The notes beneath the pieces were generated by a model. The model did no database searches. It was not told the DNA's origin and worked only from the letters and a program-made list of their open reading frames with translations. A stretch of DNA of 64,000 bases. Source: Phycisphaerales bacterium. GTDB taxonomy: Bacteria; Planctomycetota; Phycisphaerae; Phycisphaerales; SM1A02. This document shows positions 33,661-42,552 of the stretch, piece after piece. The stretch's first letter is position 1. Each line of letters begins with the position of its first letter. Where the stretch lies: contig JAQWMQ010000017.1 of assembly GCA_029246705.1 (NCBI GenBank), positions 17,926 to 81,925 on the forward strand. Reading direction: 5' to 3'. The position numbers and the translations under genes were made by a program.

Positions 33661-35040
33661 TCAGAGTCCCTTCAGTTCGCCGGTGGAATCCGCGAAGCCA
33701 TCGACCTCGACCCCCATGCGTTGCAGCATCGAGACGTAGAGGTTGCAGAGCGGGGTGCCCTTCGACCAGCTCACGTGGCGACCGGGTTCGAGGGTGCCGC
33801 CACCACCGCCGGCGAGGATCACCGGCAGGTCATCGTGGTTGTGACGGTTGCCATCGTGGATCGCACTGCCGAAGACGAGCATCGAGTTGTCGAGCAACGT
33901 CCCACCCGGCTCCTCGACCGCGCGCATCTTGGCAAGCAGGTCGGCGAGCATCTCGCTCTGGAAGCGGTTGATCTCGCGTATCTGCTGGATCATGCTCTCG
34001 TCTCCCTTGTGATGGGAGATGTGGTGGTGACCATCCTTGACGCCGAGGAAAGGGAAACTCCGGTTGGAGCCCTCGTTCGCCAGCATGAAGGTCGCGATAC
34101 GGGTCTGATCGAGACGGAAGGCCAGTACCAGCATGTCGTTCATGAGGCGGACATGTTCGCGATAGTCGCCGGGGACACCGTCGTCCGGCTGCATCGAGGC
34201 GAAGGACTCGGGATCACGTGACTCGCTTTCGAGCATCTCGATCCGTCGTTCGAGGGAACGAACGCCCTCGGTGTACTCCTCCATGCGCACGCGATCGGTC
34301 GAACCGAGCGCGGCGTTGAGACGACGCGCGTCGGAGCGGACGTAGTCGAGTATCGACTTGCGGGAGGCGAGCCGCCGGGATCGCTCGTCGACGGATTCAC
34401 CGGGACGGTTGATTCCGAAGAGTCGCTCGAAGACCTCGCGGGGGCGGATCTCCTTGAGGTTCGGCTGGGTCGGGCTCCGCCAGGACATGTTCGCGCTGTA
34501 CGCACAGGAATACCCCGAGTCACAGCTGCCGGACTGGAGCGCCGGCTCGCATCCGATCTCGAGCGAGGGCAGAAGCGTCGCACCCCCCACCGAGTTCGCG
34601 GCGAACTGGTCCACCGAGATGCCGACGCGGATGTCGCGGCCCGCGGTCTTGTAGGGATGTGCACCGGTCAGGAAACAGGCCGCACTCCGAGCGTGATCAC
34701 CCGGGCCGTCGCCAAGCGCGGTCGCGTTCCGATGGGAGAGACCGCGAAGGACGCTGAAGTGTTCCCGATGCGGAGCAAGCGGCTCGAGTCCCTCGGAAAG
34801 GGTGTAGTCCCGCCCTTCCCCGGTCGGGTACCACCCGGCGGGATCGACGCCGTTGGGTATGTAGAGGAAGGCCATGCGCAGCGGCGAGGACGCAACGGGC
34901 GCGGCGCTCGCCACGGAACCGGCGCGAACCAGGGTGTTCGGCATCATCGCCTCGAGCCAGGGCAGGGACATCGCGACTCCCACGCCGCGAAGCATGGTTC
35001 GACGATCCACATGGCCCTGATGTCTTTTCGAGGTGTTCAT
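33661..35040 (-). CDS. DUF1552 family protein with Tat-like signal
   Basis: A 459-residue protein with an N-terminal twin-arginine-like signal (DRRTMLRGVGVAMSLPWLEAM). The family block follows: LRMAFLYIPNGVDPAGWYPTGEG, then FSVLRGLSHRNA, CSYSANMSWRSPTQP, and near the end LLDNSMLVFGSAIHDGNRHNHDDLPVILAGGGGG, which resembles the sulfatase-like metal-binding region of the DUF1501/1552 group. DUF1552 proteins nearly always pair with DUF1592 cytochromes in Planctomycetes and related marine bacteria; here the two overlap by 4 bp. The enzymatic role is not established. Confidence 0.9.
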   Translation of the reverse strand: MNTSKRHQGHVDRRTMLRGVGVAMSLPWLEAMMPNTLVRAGSVASAAPVASSPLRMAFLYIPNGVDPAGWYPTGEGRDYTLSEGLEPLAPHREHFSVLRGLSHRNATALGDGPGDHARSAACFLTGAHPYKTAGRDIRVGISVDQFAANSVGGATLLPSLEIGCEPALQSGSCDSGYSCAYSANMSWRSPTQPNLKEIRPREVFERLFGINRPGESVDERSRRLASRKSILDYVRSDARRLNAALGSTDRVRMEEYTEGVRSLERRIEMLESESRDPESFASMQPDDGVPGDYREHVRLMNDMLVLAFRLDQTRIATFMLANEGSNRSFPFLGVKDGHHHISHHKGDESMIQQIREINRFQSEMLADLLAKMRAVEEPGGTLLDNSMLVFGSAIHDGNRHNHDDLPVILAGGGGGTLEPGRHVSWSKGTPLCNLYVSMLQRMGVEVDGFADSTGELKGL

Positions 35041-37340
35041 GGCTGGGCTGCAGGTTCCATTATGCCCGGCGCCGCAGCCGGGCGGAGGAGAAAAGCGTCG
35101 GTCTCGACAAGTTCGATGATCAGACGCTTCAGGGTGGGTTCCTTTTCGATGGAGAGGACCAGTGACTCGAGCATCGGTTCATCGCGCCGATCGAGTCCCC
35201 GTCCGAGGGCATAGGTCGCAAGGTGCCTCGCAAGGGATCGACGGAAGCGTTCTCGACCGATCGCATCCAGCAGGACGTCCCGCAGTCCGTCGGGGCCATC
35301 GACGGTGCGACCGTCGGGCAGTTCGCCGAGCGCGTCGATCGGAAGCCCGCCATCATCGGTCCGGGGACGCCCCACCGCATCGAAGGGCTCGAGCGCGAAG
35401 CCGAGTGCATCCATCTGTTCATGACATGCGGCGCATTCGGGATCGTTGCGATGTCGAAGCAACATCTCGCGCAGGGACAGTTCGCCGGTGATCTTTCCGT
35501 CATCGGGCAGTCCCCCGACCCCCGGAGGCGCCGGTGGAGGCGCATCGTCGAGCAGTGCCTCGAGCACCCACTTGCCCCGCTTGACCGGTGAAGTCCGCGT
35601 CGGGTTGCTGGTCGCGACCAGGACGCTGCCATGCCGAAGGACTCCCGTTCCACTGCCGTCGCTCGAATCGAGGAAGACCTTGCGCATCCGGTTGCCACGC
35701 ACACCCTCGATCCCGTAGTGACTGGCCAGCGGCTGGTTCAACCAGGTCCAGTTCCCTTTCAGCAGGGTGTCGATCGAAAGGTCGCGGCGCAGGACGTCAT
35801 CGAAGAATCGTTCGGTCTCCTCACTCATCAACCCGAGCAACCGTTCATCGACCCCGGGGAAGAGTTCCGAATCGGGAATCGCATCACGCAACGCACGGAT
35901 CTGCAGCCATTGGGTCGCGAAGTGCCGGGCGAGGTTGCGGGAACGTGGATGCTCGATCATTCGACGAACCTGTCGGGCACGACCGTCAGGGTCCTGAAGT
36001 TCACCGTTGGCGGCCGCGCGCCGCAGTTCATCATCGGGCATCGTCGACCACAGCAGGTAGGAGAGCCGGGTCGCGATCTCCCAGTCGTCGAGTCGTCGTT
36101 CGGAGTCACCGGGACCGGGTTCGGCCTCGATCCGGAAGAGGAATCTCGGGTGGACGAGGATCGTCATCAGGCTGGTGCGCAATCGGTCCCAACCGGGAGC
36201 GTCCTCGGCACTGAGTGCGAGCAGTCGATCGACGTCGGAGGGTTCGACCGGCCTGCGCCAGGCGAGGCCGGCGAGACTGGTGACCATGCCTCGAAGGGCC
36301 GTGGGGTCGCTGGGTGAGCCGAATCGATTCAACAACCGGGCCTGCAACGGGGTCGGGTAGATGCTGCGAAGCGGGCCTTCCACCTCGATCCATTCCACGA
36401 CCGCGTTGCGATCACGCTCCGCCGGGTCTTCATGGTCGGGATCGAAGTAGTCGTTGAGGAAGGCCACCTCCACCCGCCGCACGCCGGCGGACAGCTCGAC
36501 CTCGACCTCGATCACGCGCGAAACCTCCAGGCCGGTGTCGATCGGAAAGGACTCGATCAATTCGCCGTCGACCCGGATGCCCATCAACACCGGGTCGGGC
36601 CCGGCCTGCTGCCCGCGCACCGTCGAACGAATGACGTAGGGCCCGTCCGCGGGCACGACATGCCGGGCGAACACACCGCAACGAGTCGGCAGGAACCAGA
36701 TCGAACGCTTCAATCCGGCACGACCGATCGGCTCCAGTTCATCAAGCTGTCGGCGACTGGTGCTCGAATCGATTTCGTCCTCACGTGCGACCACCCCGGC
36801 CGATATCGACTCGGCGAGGTCGAAGTACTTCTCGAGCAACAACGGCGGCACCGAAAGCGCGTCGCCGTTGTTGTCGAAACCGTCCCCGATCTCGTCCGCG
36901 GGCAGCTCGCGTTCGATCTGCAGTTGAAAACCAAGAAGGTCACGAATGGTGTTCGCATACTCGTGCCGGCTGAGTCGCCGGATCGTGGTGCGTGCGGGAG
37001 GGCCTCCGGCAGACTCGTCGAGCAGGTCCTCCAGTTGGAGCACCGCGTGGTCGAAGGCCGGCTCATCGGGACGCGGCTCATCCTCCGGTGGCATGTCGCG
37101 CCTCTGGAGTCGGTCGATGATTCGTTCCAACGACGCCGGCACCTCGCCTTGATCGATCCGGTCAAGCACCACCGCGAGATCAAGATCGGAACGTGCGCGT
37201 GATCCTTCATGGCAGTCCAGGCACCAGGTCTCCATGAACGGTCGAAGTTCCATGTCCTGGTCGACCGGGACGGCAGCCACACCCGAACCGCCGGGCAGCT
37301 GGAGAAGTGTCGACATCATGAAGAGAAGAACACTGGTCAT
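35037..37340 (-). CDS. DUF1592/DUF1588/DUF1585 family cytochrome with PSCyt1-like N-terminus
   Basis: A 767-residue exported protein and the first gene of the seven-gene operon. After the signal peptide there is a single heme motif CLDCHE (about residue 36). The DUF1587 block follows (TIRRLSRHEYANTIRDLLGFQL), then a carbohydrate-binding-like sandwich (about 210-330), DUF1595 and DUF1592 (LSYLLWSTMPDDELRRAAANGEL, FATQWLQIRAL). DUF1588 (RMRKVFLDSSDGSGTGVLRHGSVL...TSPVKRGKWVLEALL) is followed by CAACHEQMDALGFALEPFDAVGR (about 634) and C-terminal DUF1585 (RRSLARHLATYALGRGLDRRD). The two CxxCH motifs bind heme c in the periplasm. This architecture is a planctomycete hallmark. Confidence 0.92.
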   Translation of the reverse strand: MTSVLLFMMSTLLQLPGGSGVAAVPVDQDMELRPFMETWCLDCHEGSRARSDLDLAVVLDRIDQGEVPASLERIIDRLQRRDMPPEDEPRPDEPAFDHAVLQLEDLLDESAGGPPARTTIRRLSRHEYANTIRDLLGFQLQIERELPADEIGDGFDNNGDALSVPPLLLEKYFDLAESISAGVVAREDEIDSSTSRRQLDELEPIGRAGLKRSIWFLPTRCGVFARHVVPADGPYVIRSTVRGQQAGPDPVLMGIRVDGELIESFPIDTGLEVSRVIEVEVELSAGVRRVEVAFLNDYFDPDHEDPAERDRNAVVEWIEVEGPLRSIYPTPLQARLLNRFGSPSDPTALRGMVTSLAGLAWRRPVEPSDVDRLLALSAEDAPGWDRLRTSLMTILVHPRFLFRIEAEPGPGDSERRLDDWEIATRLSYLLWSTMPDDELRRAAANGELQDPDGRARQVRRMIEHPRSRNLARHFATQWLQIRALRDAIPDSELFPGVDERLLGLMSEETERFFDDVLRRDLSIDTLLKGNWTWLNQPLASHYGIEGVRGNRMRKVFLDSSDGSGTGVLRHGSVLVATSNPTRTSPVKRGKWVLEALLDDAPPPAPPGVGGLPDDGKITGELSLREMLLRHRNDPECAACHEQMDALGFALEPFDAVGRPRTDDGGLPIDALGELPDGRTVDGPDGLRDVLLDAIGRERFRRSLARHLATYALGRGLDRRDEPMLESLVLSIEKEPTLKRLIIELVETDAFLLRPAAAPGIMEPAAQP

Positions 37341-37501
37341 CTTGTCTTTCGAGGCTATCGGGAGCCTCCAAGGCCTTCAACGAGGAACCGGCAAGACAAA
37401 ACCGTCACAGAAGCCGGCAAAGTACTTGCCGCAGACCGTTTACACGACGAAGATCATGGTACTGGCTTCAGAACCCCACCCCACCCACCAAGATTGCCGA
37501 C

Positions 37502-39811
37502 ATGAAGAACTCTCTCATCATTGGTCTCTCGAGCTGCCTTGCCGCCGCAGTCGTCTCCGTGACGAACGCCCTGCCCCAGGACGAAGGCCCTGCGCGTTTC
37601 GACGGACATGCGGTCGTGCGGGCCGAAGTCGATTCGATTCGTGCGCTTCAGACCATGCTCGTGATCTCCCCCGACTGCTGGAGCGAGACCATCGGCGTGG
37701 GCACGCTCGACTTCCGGATTCCCCCGGACCGCATGAAGGTCCTTGAAGCCAGTGGCATCGATTTCGAGATCCTCATCAAGGACGTCCAGGTCCTCATCGA
37801 CGCCGAGAACGCCTGGCACGCCGACCACCCCTGGCTCCCCGGGGACCTCGGCGATGCCGAAGGCGGACTGGCCGGTGCCGGGAACACCTTCTTCGACGAC
37901 TACCGCCGGACCGACGACATCCACGCGTATCTCGAAGGCCTGATGACGCAGTACCCCCAGTTGATCACCCGCGAGGTCGCGGGCAGCTCGGTGGAAGGCC
38001 GGACGATCTGGGTCTACACCATCACCTCCGCGACCGACAACGAGAAGGCGGGGATCTGCGTGAACGGCATGCAGCACGCACGCGAGTGGATCAGTCCCAT
38101 GACCTGCTGCTGGTTGGTGACCGAACTGCTCGAGAACTACGGCAGCAACCCCGAAGTGACCTCCCTGCTGGACGAGATCGAGTGGTACGTGATGCCGGTG
38201 CTGAATCCGGACGGCTATGAACACACCTGGGACGACTACCGACTCTGGCGCAAGAACCGACTCGACAACGGCGACGGCACCTTCGGGGTCGACCTCAACC
38301 GCAACTGGAACGCCAACTGGGGCGGCGAAGGCGCCAGCGGAAGCACCAACAGCGACATCTACTATGGAACCGCTCCCTTCAGCGAGCCGGAGACCCGCGC
38401 ACTGCGCGACTGGATCCTCGCGCATCCGAACATCTCCGCCCACGTCGATGTCCACTCCTACTCGCAGCTGATGCTCTATCCCTACGGCTATTCGAACGGC
38501 GTACCGGAGGGCGCGGACGGCACCTGCCTCGAGTCACTCGCGGTGGACATGGTGAACGCGATCTACTCGCAGTACTTCAAGAGCTACACCCCCCAACCCG
38601 CGCACGACCTGTACATCGCTTCCGGAACCGCCCAGGACTGGACCTACGACGGGGCCAACTGCCTCTCCTACACGATCGAACTTCGCGATACCGGCGAATT
38701 CGGCTTCATCCTGCCCGCGGACCAGATCCGACCCACCGGCGAGGAGAACTTCCTCGCGTTCAAGCAGCTCGGCCGCGCGGTCAGGGACCAGCTCTACGTC
38801 GCGCTGCCTGACGGTTGGCCGGGCATCCTCGAGGCCGGGGCACCCACCCCGGTGGTGGTCGACATCGCGCAGACCTGGGATCGTTCGGGCCAGATCGCCA
38901 GCGCTTCCCTGCAGTACCGCATCGATGGCGGCGACTGGGAATCAGGCGCCATGTCCGACCAGGGTGGCGGTCGATTCGTCGCGACGATTCCCGCAGTGGG
39001 CTGCGACGAGATCGTCGAGAGCCGGATCGAGGTGCTCGGCACCTCCGGCATCGTCACCAACTGGCCGCCGCAAGGCGGAACGCTCGATTCGATCGGTCGG
39101 GAGACCATGGTCCTCTTCGTCGACACCTTCGAGAACGACCTGGGCTGGACGGTGGTGAACGACGACGAGCTCACCGACGGCGCGTTCGAACGCGGCGTGC
39201 CCGTGGGCTTCGGCGACCGAGGCGACCCCGCCGAGGACTTCGACGGTTCGGGGCAGCTCTACGGAACCAACCTGGCCGATGGCAACACCGATGTCGACGG
39301 CGGCGGAACCGAACTCATCTCACCACTGCTGGACGGCAGCAGCCCGGGTTCGGAACTGGTGTACGCACGCTTCTTCTCCAACAACGCAGGCGGGTCACCC
39401 TTCCAGGACGTGATGACCGTCAGCATCTCCGGTGACGGTGGCAGCAACTGGAGCACCCTCGAAGTCGTCGGTCCCGACGGCACGGAAGCGGCGGGCGGCT
39501 GGTACCAGCAGAGATGGAACCTCTCCGAGCTGCCGACCGTGGGCCTGAGCGACCAGATCCGAATCCGCTTTCGCGCGGAGGATATCGGTGATGGTTCCGT
39601 GGTCGAAGCGGCTGTGGATGACGTGCGGATAGAAATCAGCGAATGCGTCACCGTTCCCGGTGACGTCAACGGTGACGGCCTGGTCGACGGGCAGGACCTC
39701 AGCGAACTGCTCGGAAGCTGGGGTGCGTGCAGTGGTTGCGTGGTCGATCTCAACTTCGACGGAGTGGTCGACGGCATGGACCTGAGCATCATGCTGGCCT
39801 TCTGGAGCTGA
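37502..39811 (+). CDS. Secreted M14 zinc carboxypeptidase with dockerin-like tail
   Basis: A 769-residue exported metallocarboxypeptidase that removes C-terminal residues from peptides. The signal peptide is followed by a propeptide-like region (about 25-115), then the M14 catalytic domain. Zinc ligands are in MQHAREW (HxxE, about residue 191) and HVDVHSYSQ (about 317); NPDGYEHTW and FGVDLNRNWNANWGG are standard. The catalytic glutamate lies in YTIELRDTGEFGF (about 392). Beyond the enzyme come two beta-sandwich regions (about 440-720). The last 50 residues are a dockerin-like tail (GDVNGDGLVDGQDLSELLGSWG plus a second copy). It is transcribed away from the large operon, 160 bp from its first gene. 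Confidence 0.9.
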   Translation: MKNSLIIGLSSCLAAAVVSVTNALPQDEGPARFDGHAVVRAEVDSIRALQTMLVISPDCWSETIGVGTLDFRIPPDRMKVLEASGIDFEILIKDVQVLIDAENAWHADHPWLPGDLGDAEGGLAGAGNTFFDDYRRTDDIHAYLEGLMTQYPQLITREVAGSSVEGRTIWVYTITSATDNEKAGICVNGMQHAREWISPMTCCWLVTELLENYGSNPEVTSLLDEIEWYVMPVLNPDGYEHTWDDYRLWRKNRLDNGDGTFGVDLNRNWNANWGGEGASGSTNSDIYYGTAPFSEPETRALRDWILAHPNISAHVDVHSYSQLMLYPYGYSNGVPEGADGTCLESLAVDMVNAIYSQYFKSYTPQPAHDLYIASGTAQDWTYDGANCLSYTIELRDTGEFGFILPADQIRPTGEENFLAFKQLGRAVRDQLYVALPDGWPGILEAGAPTPVVVDIAQTWDRSGQIASASLQYRIDGGDWESGAMSDQGGGRFVATIPAVGCDEIVESRIEVLGTSGIVTNWPPQGGTLDSIGRETMVLFVDTFENDLGWTVVNDDELTDGAFERGVPVGFGDRGDPAEDFDGSGQLYGTNLADGNTDVDGGGTELISPLLDGSSPGSELVYARFFSNNAGGSPFQDVMTVSISGDGGSNWSTLEVVGPDGTEAAGGWYQQRWNLSELPTVGLSDQIRIRFRAEDIGDGSVVEAAVDDVRIEISECVTVPGDVNGDGLVDGQDLSELLGSWGACSGCVVDLNFDGVVDGMDLSIMLAFWS

Positions 39812-39904
39812 CCCCCCGGCATCGATCCGAGGTTTCGCGCGGTCAGCTTTAAGTATCGCCCGCGGTTTTCAACATGGACCACGGCAAACTGGGACACTGG
39901 TGTG

Positions 39905-41998
39905 ATGAACATCAGACCCTGCCATGCCGCCGTGTTGGCCACCTTGGTGGCTGCTTCCCCGCTCTGCGCCGACATCACGATGCCGTCGGTCTTCTCCGAT
40001 CACATGGTGCTGCAGCGCGACCTGCCCCTGGAAATCTGGGGGACCGCCGAACCGGGCAGCCGCATCAGGGTCAACTTGATCTCGAGCCAGCCCAAGGGGG
40101 TGAAGGGGCAGGTATTCGACCTGCAGGCTGGACCCGACGGTCGCTGGCAAACACGGATGAATGCGATTTCGGAGACCGAGCACACCTGGAGACTCGAGGT
40201 CATCGAGAAGTCCGGCGAGGGTCCGTACAGCAAAGCCAAGGTGCTCTCCTCGCTGGCGTTCGAGGATGTCCTCATCGGCGAAGTCTGGTTGTGCGGCGGA
40301 CAGTCGAACATGGAATGGGTCATGAACTCGGTCGGCACGACGCCGGAGCAGAAGGCGGGGATGAACCACCCCACCATCCGGCTGATCAAGGCGCCCCACG
40401 TCCTCGCCACCGAACCCCAGGACGACATCGATGCGGAGTGGCAGGTCTGCACCCCGAAGACCGTCGGGAACTGGAGCGCGGTCGGCCTGTACTTCGGGCT
40501 CGCACTGCAGAGTGAACTCGACGTCCCGATCGGACTGATCTCGAGCAACTGGGGCGGCACCCGGATCGAACCGTGGATCGAGCGCGCGGATCTCGCCGCA
40601 CATCCGAGGTTCGCCAAACGCACCATGAAACTCCAGGCCGGGATCGACGACTACAACTCGATGGACGACGCGACCCGTCGCCGCAAGGTCGAGCAGGCGA
40701 ACCGGGGCTTCAACGAGAAGGCCGAGGGTTACTGGCAGGAGATCCTCGCCACGGACCCCGGCGCGAAGAACCAGTGGATGAAGCCCGACCTTAACGACAG
40801 CGGTTGGGGGGAGATGAAACTCCCCGGCAACTGGGAACAACGAGAGGATTCACTGAAGAACTTCGACGGAACGGTCTGGTTCCGAAGGGATATCAAGATC
40901 CCCGCGGACTGGAAGAACTCCCCGCTCATCATCGAACTGGGACGAATCGATGATTCGGATCGCACCTGGTTCGACGGAAACCTCGTCGGAACGACCACCA
41001 ACAAGCACACCGGCGCACGCCGCTACAAGGTGAAGAGCAAGATGGTCGACGCCGGCAAGGCGAACATCACGGTATGCGCACTCGACCCGCACGGCGGAGG
41101 CGGCTTCAGCGGTGGCGCGATGAAACTGATGCGAGCCGACGGACAGGGCCCGGTGATCGAACTCGCCGGTGACTGGAAGTGGAAGCGCGGGGTCGCCACC
41201 ACGAACAGCGGACCCAACCGAGTCACCGAGCCGATCAATCCCGGCATGACCCCGCAGTCCGCGGGCACCCTGCACGCTGCGATGATCGCACCGTTCGTTC
41301 CCTACACGCTTCGAGGTGCGATCTGGTACCAGGGCGAATCGAATGCCGGGGAACCCGACGAGTACCGGGATCTCATGCCGCTGCTGATCGAGTCGTGGCG
41401 CGAGGACTTCGGTGACCACCTCGCCTTCGGCATCGTCCAACTCGCAGCCTACAAGGCCGTCTCACAGAATCCGGACGAGGGCGACTGGGCCTACCTTCGG
41501 GATGCCCAACTTGAAGCTGCACGCACCGTTGAGAACACCGGCATCGCGATCACCACCGATGTGGGCAACGCGACCGACATTCACCCGAAGAACAAGAAGG
41601 CGGTCGGCGATCGACTCGCCGGATGGGCGCTTCATGATGTCTACCACCGGGAGAATGCGATCCCCAGCAGCCCCATCTACAGGAGCGCGCAAACCGAGGG
41701 CGGAATGATGATGCTCAGCTTCGATCACGCCCAAGGGGGCCTTCGGAGCAGTGACGGAGGAAAGAAAATCGACGGTTTTGCCATCGCAGGCCCCGATGGC
41801 AGCTTCGTATGGGCCGATGCCATGGTTACCGGACCAGAAACGGTGCAGGTCTGGTCGAACGAGGTGCCTGACCCGCGTATCGTTCGATACGCATGGCAGA
41901 ACAATCCGGTGCGGGCGAATCTCGTCGGCGGAACCGGACTGCCTGCCTCACCCTTCCGAACCGATCAACCAGCGAGCAAGCAAGCAGGCAGCCGATGA
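39905..41998 (+). CDS. Sialate O-acetylesterase-like SGNH hydrolase
   Basis: A 697-residue exported protein of the sialate O-acetylesterase family (SGNH fold). Landmarks are the N-terminal SVFSDHMVLQRDLPLEIWGTA, then LIGEVWLCGGQSNMEWVM with the nucleophile serine in GQSNM (about residue 133). IWYQGESNAGEP follows later, and the Asp-x-His catalytic pair is in ATDIHPKNKKAVGDRL (about 557). A beta-sandwich insertion (about 280-420; WFRRDIKIPADW) splits the catalytic domain, as in other members. The family removes acetyl esters from sialic acids or plant and algal polysaccharides; substrate not identifiable here. A GTG one codon upstream is a less likely start. Its stop overlaps the next start. 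Confidence 0.88.
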   Translation: MNIRPCHAAVLATLVAASPLCADITMPSVFSDHMVLQRDLPLEIWGTAEPGSRIRVNLISSQPKGVKGQVFDLQAGPDGRWQTRMNAISETEHTWRLEVIEKSGEGPYSKAKVLSSLAFEDVLIGEVWLCGGQSNMEWVMNSVGTTPEQKAGMNHPTIRLIKAPHVLATEPQDDIDAEWQVCTPKTVGNWSAVGLYFGLALQSELDVPIGLISSNWGGTRIEPWIERADLAAHPRFAKRTMKLQAGIDDYNSMDDATRRRKVEQANRGFNEKAEGYWQEILATDPGAKNQWMKPDLNDSGWGEMKLPGNWEQREDSLKNFDGTVWFRRDIKIPADWKNSPLIIELGRIDDSDRTWFDGNLVGTTTNKHTGARRYKVKSKMVDAGKANITVCALDPHGGGGFSGGAMKLMRADGQGPVIELAGDWKWKRGVATTNSGPNRVTEPINPGMTPQSAGTLHAAMIAPFVPYTLRGAIWYQGESNAGEPDEYRDLMPLLIESWREDFGDHLAFGIVQLAAYKAVSQNPDEGDWAYLRDAQLEAARTVENTGIAITTDVGNATDIHPKNKKAVGDRLAGWALHDVYHRENAIPSSPIYRSAQTEGGMMMLSFDHAQGGLRSSDGGKKIDGFAIAGPDGSFVWADAMVTGPETVQVWSNEVPDPRIVRYAWQNNPVRANLVGGTGLPASPFRTDQPASKQAGSR

Positions 41999-42537
41999 GC
42001 TCCAGACACCCGGGACCGAACCTAGACGTGGCGATCATCACCGAGCGTGATTCCACCGTCGTCGCCCACAAGCTCGCCAGTGATCCGGAAGGCGTCGCTG
42101 CAACCGGCTCGGATGCACCCTTCGACGGCGCCGCCCTGGAACGACTCATACGCAGTGCCATAGATTCCGGTGCACAGCTCTGGCGAGTCAGGGTCGGTGA
42201 CGACCTCTTCGGTGCGGTGGTCGGGGACGACCCCTTCGCACTCGGCGAGGAGCGCATGTTCATATGGCTGGACCCCCGACATCGGGGCGACGACCTCGGC
42301 ATCAAGCTCGTCGCGGAGACCATTCGCCGGCTTGGCGAGATGGGTCGGGAACGCGTGATCGCGAAGCCACCACGATCGAACTACGCGGCTCTGCGAATCC
42401 TCAACGCGCTCGAGTTCATCTACGTGGGGGAGGAACCGGTCGAACAGGAAGACAGCGAACCGCGCATTCGCTACGAACGCGGAACGCGTGGCGGCCCGGG
42501 CGTGGGTGGCCTGGGACAGGAATCCCCCAGGTCGTGA
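41995..42537 (+). CDS. GNAT-like N-acetyltransferase
   Basis: A 180-residue cytoplasmic protein starting at the ATG that overlaps the esterase stop (ATGA), so translation is probably coupled. The central strands (LWRVRVGDDLFGAVVGDD, MFIWLDPRHRGDDLGIKLVAETIRRL) and the C-terminal NYAALRILNALEFIYVGEEP follow the GNAT pattern of a beta-bulge acetyl-CoA binding site (RGDDLGIKL in place of RGxGIG) and the late asparagine-aromatic segment. The acetyl-CoA loop is not canonical, so the activity is uncertain. The pairing with a deacetylase-type esterase may be coincidental. Confidence 0.6.
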   Translation: MSSRHPGPNLDVAIITERDSTVVAHKLASDPEGVAATGSDAPFDGAALERLIRSAIDSGAQLWRVRVGDDLFGAVVGDDPFALGEERMFIWLDPRHRGDDLGIKLVAETIRRLGEMGRERVIAKPPRSNYAALRILNALEFIYVGEEPVEQEDSEPRIRYERGTRGGPGVGGLGQESPRS

Positions 42538-42552
42538 ACGATGACCGAAGCC

